A stretch of 9,416 bases of DNA from Actinomycetota bacterium (GCA_013696595.1 JACCYG010000143.1:1-9416); one strand, 5' to 3'. Positions 1 through 6,164 are shown, numbered from the stretch's first letter. A program made the numbers and translations. Notes: generated by a model not told the origin, from the sequence alone.

Positions 1-698
1 TGGGAGGCCTACGCGCGGCGCTGCTCTTGCTCGCCGGCGGCACGCTCGTTTCGGCGCTCGCGTCGATCATCGCGCTCAGGGAGGCCCCGCGGATCGACGA
101 TTCACCTCCGGCTCCGCTCGCACGCGCGCTCCGCGATCGCCGCCTCCTTCAGCTCTGCGGCGGGAGTGCGCTCCTCGTCGTCTCCCAGGTCTCGATCCTC
201 GGCTTCACCGTTCTCTTCCTGCACGACGAACGCGGCTTCTCCGCCGGTGCCGCGGCTGCGGTGCTCGCAGTCATGCAGGTGTTCGGCGGTGTCCTGCGTA
301 TCGCGTCCGGCCGGTGGTCGGATCGCGTCGGCACCCGTCTCGCCCCGTTGCTTCAGCTCGGGTTTGCGCTCTCGGTCGCGCTCGCCGTCGCGGCCGCGCT
401 CGTCGATGCTCCGATCTGGCTCCTCTTGCCGGCGCTCGTGACGGCGGGCTCGCTGTCGTCCGGCTGGAACGCGCTCTCCTTCACGGCGGCGGCCGAGATC
501 GCCGGTCAGGCGCGAGCGGGAGCCGCGCTCGGGCTTCAGCAGGCTTTTCTCGCGCTCGGCGCGGCACTGACCCCGCTCGCTTTCGCGCCGATCGTCGAGA
601 ACGTGTCGTGGGCGGTCGGGTTCGCATGTGCGAGTGCCGTCGCCGCCGTCGGAACCATCTCCCTCGTCGGCCTCGCCCGACGCGAGATCTCCGTCTAG
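1..698 (+). CDS. MFS transporter, C-terminal half (5' end outside window)
   Basis: The reading frame is open from base 3 and ends with TAG at 696-698, giving about 231 residues of a protein whose N-terminal part lies left of the window. The visible part starts inside a hydrophobic helix (probably TM6). A charged cytoplasmic loop follows (REAPRIDDS onwards), then about six more hydrophobic segments, which matches the second six-helix bundle of the major facilitator superfamily. The loop between the second and third of these helices reads GRWSDRVGTR, the MFS motif A (GxxxDRxGR-like) repeated in the C-terminal half. It should be an inner-membrane secondary transporter, but the substrate cannot be told. 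A TTG at 27 is only an internal codon, not the likely start. Its stop overlaps that of the convergent PLD-like gene. The family call is firm; function within the family is unknown. Confidence 0.85.
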   Translation, partial: GGLRAALLLLAGGTLVSALASIIALREAPRIDDSPPAPLARALRDRRLLQLCGGSALLVVSQVSILGFTVLFLHDERGFSAGAAAAVLAVMQVFGGVLRIASGRWSDRVGTRLAPLLQLGFALSVALAVAAALVDAPIWLLLPALVTAGSLSSGWNALSFTAAAEIAGQARAGAALGLQQAFLALGAALTPLAFAPIVENVSWAVGFACASAVAAVGTISLVGLARREISV

Positions 699-1744
699 CG
701 CGTCTGTTCGAGCACGACGTCCGGATAGAGGACGCGAATCTGATCGATGTAGGCGGCGAGGCGGTCCGCGAGCTCGGGGCTCTCGATCTCGAGGACGTTC
801 TCCGCGTTCATCTCGCCGGATCGCGAAAGGTTGAAGCTGCCTGCGAACACGATGTCGTCCGCGACTGTGACCTTGGCGTGCATGAAGTCGTGGAGGCTCC
901 CTTCCGGCTGCCAGGGCGTCGACAGCTTTCCGGTGAAACCGCGCGCGAGGGCCGCGCGGAGGAGCGGCAGCTTCCAACTGATGTTGCCGTTCTCGCTCCA
1001 CTGGTAGACGACGCCGCGCACCTGGGTCTGGTCGACGACTCCGGCGATGTCCACGCGGTCGTCAGCGACGACCTGCGCGAGCGTTCCGAGCACCGGCCCC
1101 GTCGTGATCACGGGAGAGGCGATCCGGACACGCCGTTTCGCGCGCCCGATCGCGCGCGCGATGCGGGCGGAGAGGTCCTCCCCGTAGCCGGGCGTGAACC
1201 AGACGCGAACGGGCGTCCGGTCGAGCCCGATCGTCCGCGGCTCGACGAAGCCGCTCTTCTCGACGATTCCGGTCTGCCAGAGCTGCTCGAAGTCCGCCGT
1301 GTAGGCCGCGGCAACCTCCGCCGAGCGCACGGTCACGAGGATGTTCTCTTGCCGGGAGAACGAGTCGTCGGTCCAGTTCATCGACCCGGTCCAGACCGCG
1401 TCGCCGTCTCGCACGACGTACTTGTGGTGCATCAGGTCGGGTACGCCGGCGATTCCCTTCGAGGGGACGCCGAGCGACGCGATCAGCTGCACGTCGGGCT
1501 CGGGAGGGGGCGGCACGGGAATCGGGTTGCGGTGGTCGATGTTGTAGGCGATCCGGACTACGACGCCACGCGTTGCAGCCTTCGTAATCGCCCCGCCGAC
1601 GATCGCGGCCGTCTCCGGCGCGAGATGAAAGTCGTACTGGGCGAGATCGAGCGAGCGGCGAGCATCCTCGAGGAAGTCCGCGACGGTCGCCGCCGTTTCG
1701 ATTGCGGCCTGGCCGCCGTCCGTGAGGGTGCGGATGTCGATCAT
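695..1744 (-). CDS. Phospholipase D-like (two-HKD) protein
   Basis: The 349-residue protein has two phospholipase-D-type active-site motifs, HxK(x)4D. The first is H106-x-K108-x4-D113, followed by GSMNWT at 120-125. The second is H289-x-K291-x4-D296, followed by GSFNLS at 302-307. Both lysines, both histidines and both following Ser/Asn positions are present, so the enzyme should form the usual pseudo-dimeric active site with a phosphohistidine intermediate. The family includes phospholipases, cardiolipin synthases, nucleases and transphosphatidylases. No signal peptide or membrane helix is visible, so a cytoplasmic enzyme is likely; the absence of helices argues against a typical cardiolipin synthase. 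A proline-rich stretch (PIPVPPPPEP, 74-83) sits in the first domain. The ATG at 1744-1742 overlaps the acylphosphatase stop (ATGA), implying coupled translation. Substrate (lipid or nucleic acid) is not determinable from sequence alone. Confidence 0.9.
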   Translation of the reverse strand: MIDIRTLTDGGQAAIETAATVADFLEDARRSLDLAQYDFHLAPETAAIVGGAITKAATRGVVVRIAYNIDHRNPIPVPPPPEPDVQLIASLGVPSKGIAGVPDLMHHKYVVRDGDAVWTGSMNWTDDSFSRQENILVTVRSAEVAAAYTADFEQLWQTGIVEKSGFVEPRTIGLDRTPVRVWFTPGYGEDLSARIARAIGRAKRRVRIASPVITTGPVLGTLAQVVADDRVDIAGVVDQTQVRGVVYQWSENGNISWKLPLLRAALARGFTGKLSTPWQPEGSLHDFMHAKVTVADDIVFAGSFNLSRSGEMNAENVLEIESPELADRLAAYIDQIRVLYPDVVLEQTR

Positions 1745-2007
1745 CGTACGGAGAACCCGTTCATCCCTTCGGGCTCCTCGTCCGAAACGTCGACGCGCAC
1801 CACCACTGCTCCGCGCGGCCCTTCCCGGCAGAACCGGACGAGCTGCTCGACTGCGCTCTCGTCGCCCTCGAAGGCCGCCTCGACGGTTCCGTCGGCCGCG
1901 TTTCGAATCCAGCCGGCGACGCCGTGCTGCTCGGCCAGCCGGCGGGCCGTGTCGCGGAAGAAGACGCCCTGAACCTGGCCGTGGACGACGACGCGTTTCC
2001 GAATCAC
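1741..2007 (-). CDS. acyP: Acylphosphatase
   Basis: This 88-residue protein has the normal length and signature of acylphosphatase (EC 3.6.1.7), a small cytosolic enzyme that hydrolyses carboxyl-phosphate bonds such as those of 1,3-bisphosphoglycerate, carbamoyl phosphate and acetyl phosphate. The phosphate-binding loop GQVQGVFFR occupies residues 10-18, with the catalytic Arg18. WIRN at 33-36 supplies the catalytic Asn36, and GTVE follows at 40-43. The C-terminal GFSVR is the usual closing strand. The GTG start at 2007-2005 was chosen because it gives the family N-terminus and overlaps the upstream transporter stop by GTGA (2007-2004). The frame stays open further upstream, but that part is a shadow of the transporter gene. 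Its own stop overlaps the PLD-like start by ATGA. It is the middle gene of a tightly coupled minus-strand operon; the reason for its pairing with a transporter and a PLD-like enzyme is not evident. Confidence 0.93.
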   Translation of the reverse strand: MIRKRVVVHGQVQGVFFRDTARRLAEQHGVAGWIRNAADGTVEAAFEGDESAVEQLVRFCREGPRGAVVVRVDVSDEEPEGMNGFSVR

Positions 2008-3133
2008 GCCGGCGCCTCTCGGTAACGAGCGAACCACGGAACGATCAGAAGGGCGAGGGCGAGTGCGAACGCACCGGCGAGGAGGAACGGCGCGCGCGTG
2101 TCGACGTGGAAGAGCGGGATGTAGATCAGGGGCCCGAGCGCGACGCCCGCGAACTTGAAGGCGCTGTACGCGGAGGTGGCGCCGGCGCGATTGGCCGGGA
2201 AAGACTCGACGGCGATCGTGTTGAGGCCGGCCCAGACGAATGTCCCCGCGCAGCCGATCCCGACCCAGACGAGCGCGAGGCTCCAGGCAGTCGGTACGAA
2301 CGCGAGCGACACGACTAGGCCGGCGCATACCACCGCGCCGGCGAGCGCGGTCGATGGGCGACCCATGCGGTCGACCACGGAGCCGGCGTAACGGCCGAGC
2401 AGCACGCCGCCTACGCCGTAACCGGCGACCAGGAGGCCGCGGGCGCCGGAGCCGAGCCCGAACTCCTCGGCGGCTACGAGGACGAGGACGAAGCCGATCG
2501 CCGTGAACCCGAGGTAGCCGAGCAGGGCCTTCGCCGAGAGAAGCGCGATCCACCGGTTCAGGAGTGACCGGAACGACGCTCCCCGCCCCGCCGCGGGCTC
2601 GAACGAGCCGAGCGCCTGGCGCGGAAACGCGAGCGCGAGCGCCGCGATCGTCACCGCGACGAACGCGAGCCGCCAGGACACCTCGCCGAGCACGCCTCCG
2701 ATCGCGGGCGCGAGGGTGAAGCCGCCGTCTGCCAGGCGGCGAAGGTCCCGACGGTTCGTCCAAGCACGTCCGGAGCGACGACCTCCGATAGCGCCGCGAG
2801 GAGGATCGGGCTCAGGAAGGCGTTCGCCGCTCCCATCAGGGCGCGCGCGCCGAGGAACATCCAGATGTTCGGCGCGAACGCGCAGAGGAGGGCGGCGCCG
2901 CCGAAGACGAGATAGCTCGTGCGGACGACCCGCCGGGAGCCCAGACGCTCGGCGAGCGTTCCCGACACGAGCTGGAGCACGGCGAACGGGACCATATAGG
3001 TGGTGATCGCGGCCGCTACGAGCGCGATCGAGGTATCGAGTCCCTCGGCGACGTTCGGGATGAGCGCCACCAGCATCGCGCCGCCGAACGGCCCGAGGAA
3101 GCCGCCCGCGTAGAGAGGAAGCGTCAGGCGCAC
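2004..3133 (-). pseudogene. MFS transporter with a one-base frameshift
   Basis: Two adjacent minus-strand frames together make one major facilitator transporter. The first runs from the GTG at 3133 and encodes about 136 residues with roughly four membrane helices and a motif A-like loop (GTLAERLGSRR), ending in GTFAAWQTA. The second frame resumes at base 2723 with GFTLAPAIGGVLGEVSWR and continues for 239 residues to the TGA at 2006-2004. The span from 3133 to 2004 is 1130 nt, one base short of 377 codons, so a single missing base near 2721-2726 in a GC-rich GCGGCGGC-like tract restores the whole protein (about 376 residues). As it stands, translation would stop at 2651 after about 160 residues. 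Neither half has other stops, so the lesion is very recent or a sequencing/assembly error. It heads the operon with acylphosphatase and the PLD-like gene. It lies divergent from the second MFS gene, with 19 nt between the starts. Substrate unknown. Confidence 0.85.
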
Positions 3134-3139
3134 CGGCGG

Positions 3140-3146
3140 TAGGCTA
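3140..3146. promoter_or_regulatory. Candidate shared -10 of a divergent, leaderless promoter pair
   Basis: The heptamer TAGGCTA sits at the exact centre of the 19 nt between two divergent GTG starts. On the plus strand TAGGCT (3140-3145) is a TANNNT box followed by 7 nt and the GTG at 3153. On the minus strand TAGCCT (3146-3141) is also TANNNT, followed by 7 nt and the GTG at 3133. TANNNT boxes 6-7 nt before a start codon are the known layout of leaderless transcription in actinobacteria and Deinococcus. No convincing -35 lies at the normal spacing on either side; a TCGACA on the minus strand (3172-3167) is 20 nt away, which is long. No Shine-Dalgarno motif fits in the gap for either gene, which favours leaderless starts. 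This is a prediction from sequence only. Confidence 0.55.
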
Positions 3147-3152
3147 GTCGCG

Positions 3153-4427
3153 GTGCCGCGGCCAGTTGTCGACGAGCTCTCGGGACCGGCGCTCGACCGC
3201 GCGGTCCGGCGCAACACGCTTCTTCTCTCCGCCGCGATGGCGGTGACTTCGGCGACGCTGCAGCTTGTCGCCGCGCTCGCGACCGTGACGTTCGTCCTCG
3301 TGACGGGCATCGAGGGCCTGCTCGGTCTCGGCCCGGCCATCTTCCTCTCGACGGCTGCGATGGCAGCGTTGCCCGCCGGACGAGCCATGGACCGCTTCGG
3401 GCGGATTCCGGTCCTCGCGGCGGGATACGTCGTCGGAGTCATCGGGGCGGTGGCGACCGGACTCGGCACAGCTGCTTCCTCGAGTGTCGCCGTGATCGCG
3501 GGGTTCGTCCTGATCGGCGCTGCGAATGGAACCGTGCTGCTCTCGCGCGCGGCCGGTGGGGACATGTATCCGCCCGAGCGCCGCGCCCGCGGGATCTCGC
3601 TCGTGCTGTTCGGCGCCGTGTTCGGCGCGATTTTGGGCCCCGCCGTCTTCAGCCCGCTCGTGGCCGGAAAGGACCTGGACGGCGATGCGCTCATGCTCCC
3701 CTGGCTCGCGTCCGGCGGTCTCATGCTCGTCGGGCTCGTGCTCGTGCTGTTCGTCCGGCCCGATCCCAAGGCGATCTCCGACCTTCTGTCGCGTGGGCAA
3801 CCCAGCGGGGTGGTGACCTCGGCGGCCCCGCTCGGAGAGATCGTGCGCCGGCCCGGGGTGGTCCCGGCACTGCTGGCGGCGCTTGCGAGCTTCGGCGTCA
3901 TGGTCGGCGTCATGAACCTGACCGGCTACGCCGTCGTGCATGAGCACGGCCATCACCAGGAGACGGTCTTCCCGATCATCGGAGCGCACGTGCTCGGGAT
4001 GTACGCGCTCGTTCTCGTCGTGGGGACGCTCATCGACCGGATCGGTGTCACCCCGTCCCTCGTCGGAGGCCTCACGCTCATGGGTGCCTCGTGCGCATTG
4101 CTCAACTGGGGCGAGAGCGTGCTTGCGACGGCGATCCTGCTCTTCGGTCTCGGGCTCGGTTGGAACCTCTCGTTCGTCGCGGCGACGAAGGCGCTGGTCG
4201 ACTGTACGGCGCCAATCGAGCGTGGGAAGCTGCTCGGGTTGAACGACCTCGCGTCGGCCACGTTCGGCGCCGTGCTCGCGCTCGTCGGCGGCTATGCGCT
4301 CGAGGCGTTCGGCGTGATCGCGCTCGCTCTCGGCGCCGCGGTGATCGTCGTCGCTCCGGTCTTGTACGTCGCGCGGCCGGGGGGTTGGAGGCCACCGACC
4401 GTATCCGTGAGCGGCGAGCGGCCGTGA
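3153..4427 (+). CDS. MFS transporter, complete
   Basis: This 424-residue protein has the usual length and alternating hydrophobic pattern (about 12 helices) of a major facilitator superfamily transporter in the cytoplasmic membrane. A short hydrophilic N-terminus of about 20 residues precedes TM1. Motif A is clear in the TM2-TM3 loop: GRAMDRFGR at residues 76-84. The central loop (around RPDPKAISDLLSRG) divides the two six-helix halves. The loop after TM7 carries the histidine-rich string HEHGHHQE starting at residue 263, followed by VFPIIGAHVLGMY. That arrangement recalls a group of actinobacterial MFS proteins with a GHH motif at this place. The GTG start at 3153 gives a normal N-terminus and fits the TANNNT box 7 nt upstream. 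The TGA at 4425-4427 overlaps the next gene's GTG. Efflux of small molecules is a reasonable guess, but the substrate is not readable. Confidence 0.9.
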   Translation: MPRPVVDELSGPALDRAVRRNTLLLSAAMAVTSATLQLVAALATVTFVLVTGIEGLLGLGPAIFLSTAAMAALPAGRAMDRFGRIPVLAAGYVVGVIGAVATGLGTAASSSVAVIAGFVLIGAANGTVLLSRAAGGDMYPPERRARGISLVLFGAVFGAILGPAVFSPLVAGKDLDGDALMLPWLASGGLMLVGLVLVLFVRPDPKAISDLLSRGQPSGVVTSAAPLGEIVRRPGVVPALLAALASFGVMVGVMNLTGYAVVHEHGHHQETVFPIIGAHVLGMYALVLVVGTLIDRIGVTPSLVGGLTLMGASCALLNWGESVLATAILLFGLGLGWNLSFVAATKALVDCTAPIERGKLLGLNDLASATFGAVLALVGGYALEAFGVIALALGAAVIVVAPVLYVARPGGWRPPTVSVSGERP

Positions 4428-4978
4428 CCTTCGTCGCCGAGCTCGCCGCCGCGACGATCGGGTCGACGTTCAACTTCTATCGCGACGGCGAGGGGTCGGC
4501 GGTTCGGCGCACGCGCCTGCGCGACTACCTCGAGGCGAAGGCAGAAGCGCCGCTTCTGCTCGTCGCCGAGGCTCCAGGCTACCGTGGCACGCGGGTGAGC
4601 GGCGTGCCGTTGACCTCCGAGCACCAGGTCTCGGGCCGAGGGCCGCGAGAGGCGACGGCGACGATCGTCCACCGCGTGCTCGCCGCGCTCGGGCTCGAGG
4701 ACGAGACGCTCCTCTGGAACGTCGTGCCGACTCATCCGCACCCCCCGGGCCGGTCGGAGACGAACCGTCGTCCCACGCGTATCGAGGTCGAGGCGTCGCG
4801 GCCATTCCTCGAGCGTCTGGCGCCGGATCGCCACGTCGTGGCGGTCGGGGGGCTCGCCCACGCCGTCCTCGGAGGCGAGTACGTGCGCCACCCGTCGCAC
4901 GGCGGCGCGGTCGGTTTCTGCGAGGGCCTGCATAGAATCTTCGGCCCCAACCCGAAGGAGGCGCAATGGACGAAATGA
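4424..4978 (+). CDS. Uracil-DNA glycosylase superfamily protein (predicted)
   Basis: The 184-residue protein has the landmarks of the uracil-DNA glycosylase fold. LLVAEAPGYRG at residues 45-55 matches motif 1 (G/A-E-APG), which positions the attacking water and shapes the uracil pocket. LLWNVVPTHPH around 96-106 matches the central strand of family members that read WNxxPxHPH. VRHPSHGG at 154-161 matches the HPS motif of the DNA-intercalating loop. It has only one cysteine (C166), so it lacks the Fe-S ligands of the thermophile-type family 4/5 enzymes and belongs to an atypical branch. The expected role is excision of uracil or another damaged base in cytoplasmic base-excision repair. The GTG at 4424 overlaps the transporter stop by GTGA; the frame is open farther upstream, but that is a shadow of the MFS gene. 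The 3' end overlaps the next gene by 13 nt. The superfamily call is good; activity on uracil is inferred. Confidence 0.8.
   Translation: MTFVAELAAATIGSTFNFYRDGEGSAVRRTRLRDYLEAKAEAPLLLVAEAPGYRGTRVSGVPLTSEHQVSGRGPREATATIVHRVLAALGLEDETLLWNVVPTHPHPPGRSETNRRPTRIEVEASRPFLERLAPDRHVVAVGGLAHAVLGGEYVRHPSHGGAVGFCEGLHRIFGPNPKEAQWTK
4955..4961 (+). promoter_or_regulatory. Strong Shine-Dalgarno motif inside the glycosylase gene
   Basis: AAGGAGG is a near-perfect complement of the 16S rRNA 3' end and lies in the last codons of the upstream gene. It is 4 nt from the ATG at 4966 and 13 nt from the in-frame ATG at 4975, so it serves the small downstream gene but does not settle which ATG is used. Confidence 0.75.
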
Positions 4979-5265
4979 AGGTGAAGGAGCATGCCGAGGC
5001 CCACGGTCAGGCGATCGAAACCGGCGATCTCCAGCGGGCGGGGAGTGACGTCGCGGACGAGTTCCAGCCCCACCTCCGCGAGGTGATGAGCCACATGCCG
5101 CGGCCGGTGACCTCGGCCGAGCTCGTAGGCGTCGATCCTGCCGGCGACGATGAGTACTTCTCGACCATCCGGTACTCGGGCGACGACAAGACGACGACGC
5201 TCAAAGCCAGGTGGGCCGAGCGCGAGAACCGCCCCATGATCGTCGACATCCAGGTCGTCGAATAG
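4966..5265 (+). CDS. Small NTF2/SnoaL-like protein of unknown function
   Basis: This 99-residue acidic protein has no signal peptide or membrane helix. An N-terminal helix-rich region (AEAHGQAIETGDLQRAGSDV) leads into a strand-rich half that ends RWAERENRPMIVDIQVVE. A helix pair marked by xxGDLxRA, followed by strands closing with W-x-E-R-x-G/N-RP-x-I, resembles NTF2-like (SnoaL-type) small proteins, which form cone-shaped dimers around a pocket. Catalytic residues cannot be assigned, so no function is given. Two starts are possible. The ATG at 4966 lies 4 nt after AAGGAGG. The ATG at 4975 forms an ATGA overlap with the glycosylase stop but is 13 nt from that motif. The first is used here. 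Overlap with the repair gene suggests co-expression, not necessarily shared function. Confidence 0.75.
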   Translation: MDEMKVKEHAEAHGQAIETGDLQRAGSDVADEFQPHLREVMSHMPRPVTSAELVGVDPAGDDEYFSTIRYSGDDKTTTLKARWAERENRPMIVDIQVVE

Positions 5266-5275
5266 GCGCATCTGT

Positions 5276-5284
5276 TGGTACCAT
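5276..5284 (+). promoter_or_regulatory. Candidate extended -10 promoter for rplM-rpsI
   Basis: TGG-TACCAT fits the extended -10 pattern TGN-TANNNT, with transcription expected to start near 5291, about 33 nt before the rplM ATG. No good -35 was seen at 16-18 nt. It lies between the stop of the small gene and the hairpin before rplM. This is a weak prediction made because a ribosomal-protein operon is expected to have its own promoter here. Confidence 0.35.
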
Positions 5285-5292
5285 CGGGCTAC

Positions 5293-5318
5293 GTGGCGGA
5301 CGCCGTTCGCCGCTTTTT
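5293..5318 (+). terminator. Terminator-like hairpin with T5 just before rplM
   Basis: GTGGCGGA (5293-5300) pairs with TTCGCCGC (5306-5313) around a 5-nt loop CGCCG. The stem is 8 bp, two of them G·T wobbles, and TTTTT follows directly at 5314-5318. This is the shape of an intrinsic terminator. It begins 27 nt after the stop of the upstream small gene and ends 5 nt before the rplM ATG, leaving no room for a Shine-Dalgarno motif. It may terminate the transporter-glycosylase unit. If transcription starts near 5291, it would instead form a 5'-end hairpin on the rplM mRNA. Confidence 0.5.
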
Positions 5319-5323
5319 CTCTC

Positions 5324-5758
5324 ATGAAGACCTGGAACGCGAAAGCGGAAACAGTTGAGCGGCGCTGGTACGTCGTCGACGCCGAGGGCCAGACGCTCGG
5401 TCGTCTGGCGACGCGCGTCGCCGACACGCTACGCGGGAAGCGAAAGCCCGAGTACACGCCGCACGTCGACACGGGAGACTTCGTCGTCGTCGTCAACGCG
5501 GAGAAGATCTCGGTGACCGGGAAGAAGCTCGATGAGAAGCTCTATCGTCGGCATTCCGGCTATCCGGGCGGCCTGCGCGCGCGAACGCTCCGCGAGCAGC
5601 TCGAGCGCCGGCCCACCGAGGTCCTGCGCAAGGCGGTGAAGGGCATGCTTCCGCGCAACAAGCTCGCGAATCGCCAGATCACGAAGCTGAAGATCTATGC
5701 GGGCCCGGAGCACCCGCACGGCCCGCAGAACCCTGAGCCGCTCCCGGAAGACAAATGA
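5324..5758 (+). CDS. rplM: 50S ribosomal protein L13
   Basis: The 144-residue protein is a full-length L13, an early-assembling protein of the large ribosomal subunit that binds 23S rRNA. It opens with MKTWNAK and has WYVVDAEGQTLGRLAT (residues 15-30), as in bacterial L13. The family signature follows as KGMLPRNKL at 106-114 and LKIYAGPEHPHGPQ from 122. It overlaps rpsI by ATGA (5755-5758), the conserved rplM-rpsI pair. The ATG at 5324 is the only start giving the family N-terminus. It is preceded by a pyrimidine tract and a hairpin rather than a Shine-Dalgarno motif, which is unusual for a highly expressed gene. Identity is secure. Confidence 0.98.
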   Translation: MKTWNAKAETVERRWYVVDAEGQTLGRLATRVADTLRGKRKPEYTPHVDTGDFVVVVNAEKISVTGKKLDEKLYRRHSGYPGGLRARTLREQLERRPTEVLRKAVKGMLPRNKLANRQITKLKIYAGPEHPHGPQNPEPLPEDK

Positions 5759-6150
5759 ACGAGATCGCCCAGTACCGCGGAACCGGCAAGCGGAAGACCT
5801 CCGTCGCGCGCGTGATCCTGCGCCCCGGCGACGGGACGTGGTGGATCAACGGTCGCTCCCTCGAGGAGTACTTCCCGCGCGCCGCGCTTCGCACGATCGC
5901 GTCGATGCCGCTGCGTACTGCGGGAGTGGAGGGGACGTTCGACGTAAGGGCGCGCCTGCACGGCGGGGGCATAGCCGGACAGGCGGGCGCGCTTCGCCAC
6001 GGAATCGCCCGCGCGCTGATCGAGGCCGATCCGGAGCTCCGCACGACGCTCAAGCGCGAAGGTTTCTTGACGCGAGACGCGCGGATCGTGGAACGGAAGA
6101 AGGCCGGCCTTCACAAGGCCCGCAAGGCCCCGCAGTACTCGAAGCGCTAG
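5755..6150 (+). CDS. rpsI: 30S ribosomal protein S9
   Basis: The 131-residue protein is a full-length S9 of the small ribosomal subunit. It starts with YRGTGKRKTSVARV (residues 7-20). The S9 signature GGGIAGQAGALRHGIARAL lies at 70-88. The basic tail ERKKAGLHKARKAPQYSKR ends in the invariant SKR, which reaches the peptidyl-tRNA in the P site. The start is set by the ATGA overlap with the rplM stop, pointing to coupled translation and balanced synthesis of L13 and S9. The stop (TAG 6148-6150) is 14 nt before glmM, so transcription most likely continues into the amino-sugar genes. Confidence 0.98.
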   Translation: MNEIAQYRGTGKRKTSVARVILRPGDGTWWINGRSLEEYFPRAALRTIASMPLRTAGVEGTFDVRARLHGGGIAGQAGALRHGIARALIEADPELRTTLKREGFLTRDARIVERKKAGLHKARKAPQYSKR

Positions 6151-6164
6151 CAGCGGCCCACTCC

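Noticed and set aside
665..682. Perfect 6-bp inverted repeat CGTCGG/CCGACG with a 6-nt loop near the end of the first transporter
   Set aside because: It lies inside the coding region with no T-run on either side, so it does not qualify as a terminator; such stems are frequent by chance in GC-rich DNA.
314..1972. Long open frame on the plus strand (552 codons) opposite the PLD-like gene
   Set aside because: The translation is rich in Arg, Asp and Gly without domain features and lies antisense to a gene with both HKD motifs intact; it is a shadow of GC-rich codon bias.
3134..3913. Upstream extension of the minus-strand transporter frame to 3913
   Set aside because: The extension is antisense to the complete MFS gene, has low-complexity Ser/Pro/Arg/Thr composition and no membrane pattern; the protein plausibly starts at the GTG at 3133.
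5697..6164. In-frame upstream extension of glmM through rpsI
   Set aside because: The residues encoded there are out of frame with rpsI and arginine-rich without homology; the family N-terminus begins at the GTG at 6165.
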